From: an uncultured Paracoccaceae bacterium
GTDB lineage: Bacteria > Pseudomonadota > Alphaproteobacteria > Rhodobacterales > Rhodobacteraceae
Length of the DNA: 64,000 nucleotides
Direction: 5' to 3'
NCBI GenBank assembly: GCA_947497185.1
Contig: CANMFL010000005.1
Coordinates: forward strand, 310,001-374,000
Both the position numbers and the translations under genes were made by a program. The notes under the pieces were generated by a model, which saw only the letters and a list, made by a program, of their open reading frames with translations, was not told where the DNA came from and made no database searches. Below are positions 60,424 to 64,000 of the stretch, in pieces (the first letter of the stretch is position 1; each line of letters opens with the position of its first letter).

Positions 60424-61607
60424 TTATGCGCGGCCTTGATTGCTTGCCCCGCTGCCCAGCCGGATGACCATGCCCATTGGAAATTGTAACCGCCGAGCCA
60501 GCCCGTGACGTCGACCGCCTCGCCGATGAAATAAAGACCTGGCACGGACTTTACGCCCATGGTCTTGGAGGAAAGCGCGTCTGTATTGACACCGCCTAGC
60601 GTGACTTCGGCGGTGCGATACCCTTCGGAGCCGGAGGGCAGCAGATCCCACGACGCGAGGTCGGCGCAAATGGCTTGCAGACGTACATCGCTTTGGTCGG
60701 CGATGTTGCCGTGCAGCGCGAATTCGTCTTTGATAAAGTCGATCAGGCGCGCGGGCAGATGCTGTGACATGATGGTCGTCAGCGCCTTTTTCGGCGATGT
60801 CATGCGGGCGCTGCGCAGTTTGTCGTAAAGGTCAGCGGCGGGGATCAGGTTGACTGTGATCGCGTCGCCTTCGGTCCAGTAGCTAGAGGCTTGCAGGATC
60901 GCAGGGCCGGACAATCCACGGTGCGTGAACAGCAGTGCTTCTGAAAAAGTTGTGTCGTTTGTCGTGACATTTGAAGGGGTTGCGACACCCGCTAGCGGTT
61001 TGAACCTGTCGTCGCTAAAGGTCAGCGGCACCAGACCGGGGCGCGGCGTGATCACATCCACGTCGAACTGCGCAGCGATTTGGTAGGCGAGACCAGTTGC
61101 CCCCATTTTCGGGATGGATTTGCCGCCAGTCGCCACAACGAGGTTCGTCGCGGTCACGGCGGTCTCTGTGCCGTCGCGGGTCAAGGTCGCGGTGAAATGC
61201 GTGCCATCATGTGCGATTTCACTGATGGATGTGTTCAGCATCAGCTGTGCGCCAGCTTTGTCCATTTCGGCGCGCAGCATGGCGACGACGTCTTTGGCCG
61301 TATCGTCGCAAAACAATTGGCCCAGCGTTTTCTCGTGCCATGCGATTTTGTAATCCGACACCAGATTGATGAAATCCCACTGCGTGTACCGCTTGAGCGC
61401 GGATTTCGCGAAATGCGGGTTCTGGCTTATAAATTGGGCGGGGGTCGTGCCGATATTGGTGAAATTACAGCGCCCACCGCCGGAAATACGAATTTTTTCG
61501 CCAGCAGCTTTGGCGTGGTCGATTATGACAACGCCGGGTCCGGAATGAGCGGCAGCCATCATGCCAGCGGCACCTGCGCCAAGGATAAGTGTTTGGATAT
61601 GCATCAT
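60420..61607 (-). CDS. BaiN/RdsA-family FAD-dependent oxidoreductase (HI0933-like)
   Basis: This 395-residue flavoprotein has an N-terminal FAD dinucleotide motif (LILGAGAAGMMAA, about residues 6-18), the HI0933 signature EKIRISGGGRCNFTN and a C-terminal FIGEAVDVTGWLGGYNFQWAWSSGW segment. Relatives are predicted NAD(P)/FAD oxidoreductases with no settled role here. Two adjacent ATG codons (61607, 61604) can start it. It is encoded against the dcw direction and is coupled to the ParB-like gene. Confidence 0.88.
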   Translation of the reverse strand: MMHIQTLILGAGAAGMMAAAHSGPGVVIIDHAKAAGEKIRISGGGRCNFTNIGTTPAQFISQNPHFAKSALKRYTQWDFINLVSDYKIAWHEKTLGQLFCDDTAKDVVAMLRAEMDKAGAQLMLNTSISEIAHDGTHFTATLTRDGTETAVTATNLVVATGGKSIPKMGATGLAYQIAAQFDVDVITPRPGLVPLTFSDDRFKPLAGVATPSNVTTNDTTFSEALLFTHRGLSGPAILQASSYWTEGDAITVNLIPAADLYDKLRSARMTSPKKALTTIMSQHLPARLIDFIKDEFALHGNIADQSDVRLQAICADLASWDLLPSGSEGYRTAEVTLGGVNTDALSSKTMGVKSVPGLYFIGEAVDVTGWLGGYNFQWAWSSGWAAGQAIKAAHK

Positions 61608-61655
61608 CAGTGGGTGGCCTGAAACGGGCGGCAGTTCAAGAGGCAGCGGGCGGAT

Positions 61656-61677
61656 GAGTTGTTTTGGCGGAATGAAG
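61656..61677 (+). repeat. Dispersed 22-bp repeat, copy 5
   Basis: Same motif with T at the variable position and G for A in the CGRAATG part, between the divergent flavoprotein and ftsW genes. Confidence 0.78.
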
Positions 61678-61794
61678 TTGGGGGGCGTGGCCGAAAAGGG
61701 CGTTATTTTTAGTGGCATGATGTGTCTGATCGGGTTATGGTCGCAGAATATAGACCCGCAAAAGCGGGCGCAGAGGCAGTAAGAGCGGTGATCC

Positions 61795-62961
61795 ATGACG
61801 GAAATGGTCTATGGCACGGTCCCGGTTCGCACCGGAGACCCTATTCTTCCACGTTGGTGGCGCACGATTGATCGGTGGACGATGTCGTGTATTTTGATCC
61901 TGTTCGGGATTGGATTGATGCTAGGGCTGGCGTCGTCGCCACCTTTGGCTGCCAAAAACGGGCTTGATCCGTTCCATTATGTGTCGCGTCAGGCGGTCTT
62001 TGGCGGCATGGCGATGTTTGTGATGGTGGGCGTGTCGATGATGCCGCCGCAACTGGTGCGTCGTTGGGCTGTTGTCGGTTTCGCGCTGTCCTTTGTGGCC
62101 TTGGCGTTGCTGCCCGTGCTGGGAACCGATTTTGGAAAAGGTGCTGTGCGCTGGTATTCCTTGGGGTTTGCATCCGTTCAGCCGTCCGAATTTTTGAAGC
62201 CCGGCTTTGTCGTTGTTGCCGCATGGATGCTGGCCGCAGGACAGGCGGTTGGTGGCCCGCCGGGCAAGATGTATTCGTTCGGATTAACCGTGATTATCTG
62301 TACATTCCTCGCGTTGCAGCCTGACTTTGGCCAAGCCTGTCTGGTGTTGTTCTCATGGGGTGTCATGTATTTTGTCGGCGGCGCGCCGATGTTTTTGTTG
62401 TTGGGCCTCGCCGGCGCCGTCGTTGCTGCAGGCACATTTGCTTACGCAAATTCAGAGCACTTTGCCCGCCGGATTGATGGTTTCCTGTCACCTGACGTGG
62501 ACCCGACAACCCAGCTTGGCTATGCAACGAATGCTATCCGTGAAGGTGGTTTCTTTGGCGTAGGTGTGGGCGAAGGTCAGGTGAAATGGTCGCTGCCCGA
62601 CGCGCATACCGACTTTATTATTGCTGTAGCCGCCGAGGAATATGGGCTGATTTGCGTCGCTGTGATCCTCGCGCTTTATGCGACAATCGTTGTCCGGTCG
62701 TTGACCCGTTTGATGAAAGAACGTGATCCGTTTATCCGTCTTGCCGGGACCGGTTTGGCGTGTGCCTTTGGCGTGCAAGCGATGATCAACATGGGTGTGG
62801 CCGTGCGTTTGTTGCCTGCTAAGGGCATGACGTTGCCGTTTGTATCTTACGGCGGCTCGTCCCTGATTGCGGGGGGCATTGCTGTGGGCATGTTGCTTGC
62901 GTTTACGCGGTCACGTCCGCAGGGCGAATTGGCTGATATGTTGGGCCGGAGGCAAGGTTAA
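61795..62961 (+). CDS. ftsW: Septal peptidoglycan glycosyltransferase FtsW
   Basis: This 388-residue SEDS protein polymerises glycan strands from lipid II together with FtsI. About ten helices are present. The segment [25 protein letters not shown] (near residues 105-130) contains the SEDS core, and the late motif [11 protein letters not shown] (near 345-355) is diagnostic. The TAA overlaps the ATG of murG by one base. Confidence 0.95.
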   Translation: MTEMVYGTVPVRTGDPILPRWWRTIDRWTMSCILILFGIGLMLGLASSPPLAAKNGLDPFHYVSRQAVFGGMAMFVMVGVSMMPPQLVRRWAVVGFALSFVALALLPVLGTDFGKGAVRWYSLGFASVQPSEFLKPGFVVVAAWMLAAGQAVGGPPGKMYSFGLTVIICTFLALQPDFGQACLVLFSWGVMYFVGGAPMFLLLGLAGAVVAAGTFAYANSEHFARRIDGFLSPDVDPTTQLGYATNAIREGGFFGVGVGEGQVKWSLPDAHTDFIIAVAAEEYGLICVAVILALYATIVVRSLTRLMKERDPFIRLAGTGLACAFGVQAMINMGVAVRLLPAKGMTLPFVSYGGSSLIAGGIAVGMLLAFTRSRPQGELADMLGRRQG

Positions 62962-64000
62962 TGGCGGCACCATTACTGATTATCGCGGCAGGCGGGACGG
63001 GCGGACATATGTTTCCTGCCCAAGCTTTGGCCGAAGCTATGTTGGCGAATGGCTGGCGTGTGCGCTTGTCCACCGACGCCCGTGGCGCGCGGTATACGGC
63101 TGGGTTTCCTGACGCGGTTGATGTGTCTGTTGTCGGCTCTGCGACATTTGCGCGGGGCGGTATTGGCGCGAAACTGGCGGTGCCGTTCCGGATCATTGGC
63201 GGCGCAGTTTCCGCAATTGGCCGCATGATCAAAGACCGACCCGTCGTGGTTGTGGGTTTTGGCGGCTACCCCGCGATCCCTGCGATGACGGCTGCTTGGG
63301 TGTTGCGGGTGCCGCGGATGATCCACGAGCAAAACGGTGTTTTGGGGCGTGTGAACCAGCTGTTTGCAAAGCGTGTCGATAAGATCGCCTGTGGCACCTG
63401 GCCGACCGAATTGCCCGCAGGTGTCGAGGGTATTCATACCGGAAACCCTGTGCGTGCCGCGATTTTAGAACGTGCTGCTGCCCCTTATATTCCGCCCGGT
63501 AATTACCCGATGTCGATTGTCGTGATGGGTGGGTCGCAAGGCGCGCGCATCCTGTCGGACGTGGTGCCGCCTGCAATTGCGAACCTGCCGATGGCGATGC
63601 GCAAGAATATCCGTGTGGCGCAACAGGCCCGCGAAGAAGACTTGGACCGCGTCGCGGATTTTTATGCGGCTGAAGGCATCAAGGCCGATGTGCAGACGTT
63701 CTTCACCGATGTACCCGAACGTCTCGCGGATGCGCAACTGGTGATTGCCCGCTCTGGTGCGTCCACGGTTGCCGACGTCAGCGTGGTCGGCCGCCCCGCG
63801 ATTTGGGTGCCGCTTGCCTCCGCGATCCGCAACGAACAGGCGGCAAATGCCCGCGAATTGGTCGAGGCGGGCGCTGCCGTGATGATGGAAGAAACGGTGT
63901 TCGAGGTGGACGCATTGTCGGCACAGATCGCCGCGATATTAAGCGATACAGACGGGGCGATGCGGATGTCTTATGCGGCAGTGCGATGCGCCGTGCCTGA
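62961..64000 (+). CDS. murG: UDP-GlcNAc transferase MurG, 5' part
   Basis: The gene runs off the window with 346 codons visible and no stop. It adds GlcNAc to lipid I, forming lipid II on the inner face of the membrane. N-terminal [19 protein letters not shown] carries the first G-loop, with [11 protein letters not shown] and [12 protein letters not shown] next. The C-terminal domain has the donor-site MGGSQGA and [10 protein letters not shown] motifs. The frame is intact throughout. Confidence 0.96.
   Translation, partial: MAAPLLIIAAGGTGGHMFPAQALAEAMLANGWRVRLSTDARGARYTAGFPDAVDVSVVGSATFARGGIGAKLAVPFRIIGGAVSAIGRMIKDRPVVVVGFGGYPAIPAMTAAWVLRVPRMIHEQNGVLGRVNQLFAKRVDKIACGTWPTELPAGVEGIHTGNPVRAAILERAAAPYIPPGNYPMSIVVMGGSQGARILSDVVPPAIANLPMAMRKNIRVAQQAREEDLDRVADFYAAEGIKADVQTFFTDVPERLADAQLVIARSGASTVADVSVVGRPAIWVPLASAIRNEQAANARELVEAGAAVMMEETVFEVDALSAQIAAILSDTDGAMRMSYAAVRCAVP

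Overview
The window looks like chromosomal DNA from an alphaproteobacterium of the order Rhodobacterales, probably a marine Roseobacter-group member. The evidence is the gene complement and order (SUV3-like helicase, S4 protein, fdxA, carD; ribBX-ribH-nusB; hisB-hisH-hisA-hisF-hisE; mrp, then mraZ and the dcw cluster), meso-DAP-type MurE, a tRNA-His without G-1, and a DUF1127 gene followed by CCUCC-loop hairpins. No genus is claimed. No prophage, insertion sequence or CRISPR array was seen; nearly all of it is vertically inherited core genome.

Layout. 1-3056: Mn/Fe ABC transporter (sitABCD-like, 5' end cut). 3199-4068: two half-size YeeE/YedE sulfur transporters. 4102-11825: a regulon-like block with a five-gene minus-strand operon (tctC-tctB-tctA, AtuA/DUF1446, DUF4387) and a divergent plus-strand unit (TctD-like regulator, TctE-like kinase, orphan solute-binding protein). 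11874-14274: DUF6476, RluD-type pseudouridine synthase and rpoH with a near-consensus sigma-32 promoter. 14388-15352: an oxidoreductase broken at a run of eight G. 15409-24801: oligoendopeptidase F, hydrolase, SCP2, TPR protein, helicase, S4 protein, fdxA, carD, purD. 24873-28597: xseA and the ribBX-ribH-nusB operon. 28706-34598: small secreted protein, DUF481 outer-membrane protein, LysR regulator, mmcB, DUF6324, tRNA-His, tRNA-Tyr, rlmB, zinc-ribbon protein, a predicted heat-shock-type sRNA and a CoA-binding protein. 34658-39425: histidine genes interleaved with small envelope genes. 39593-47964: tRNA-Gly, MAPEG, pyruvate carboxylase, SDR, UvrD/PcrA helicase, LysE exporter. 48013-48529: DUF1127 gene plus hairpin array. 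48782-49864: mrp. 50524-64000: dcw cluster mraZ-rsmH-ftsL-ftsI-murE-murF-mraY-murD, two opposite-strand genes, then ftsW-murG (3' end cut).

The most notable element is the minus-strand array at 48013-48310, directly after a 70-residue DUF1127 gene. Seven consecutive stem-loops are present. Five carry the identical 10-nt loop ACCUCCUCCC (anti-Shine-Dalgarno-like), two carry shorter CUCCC loops, and the last doubles as an intrinsic terminator. This matches the ccaF1-CcsR (cuckoo RNA) locus known from Rhodobacter sphaeroides, apparently in a compact form with many hairpins. A separate predicted sRNA at 34019-34102 has a sigma-32-like promoter and a strong terminator. Two families of short dispersed intergenic repeats (five copies of a 22-bp motif; two copies of a hairpin-plus-GGGATTT element), TGGG repeats upstream of mraZ, and tandem 11-bp repeats overlapping the tctD promoter are further regulatory-scale signals.
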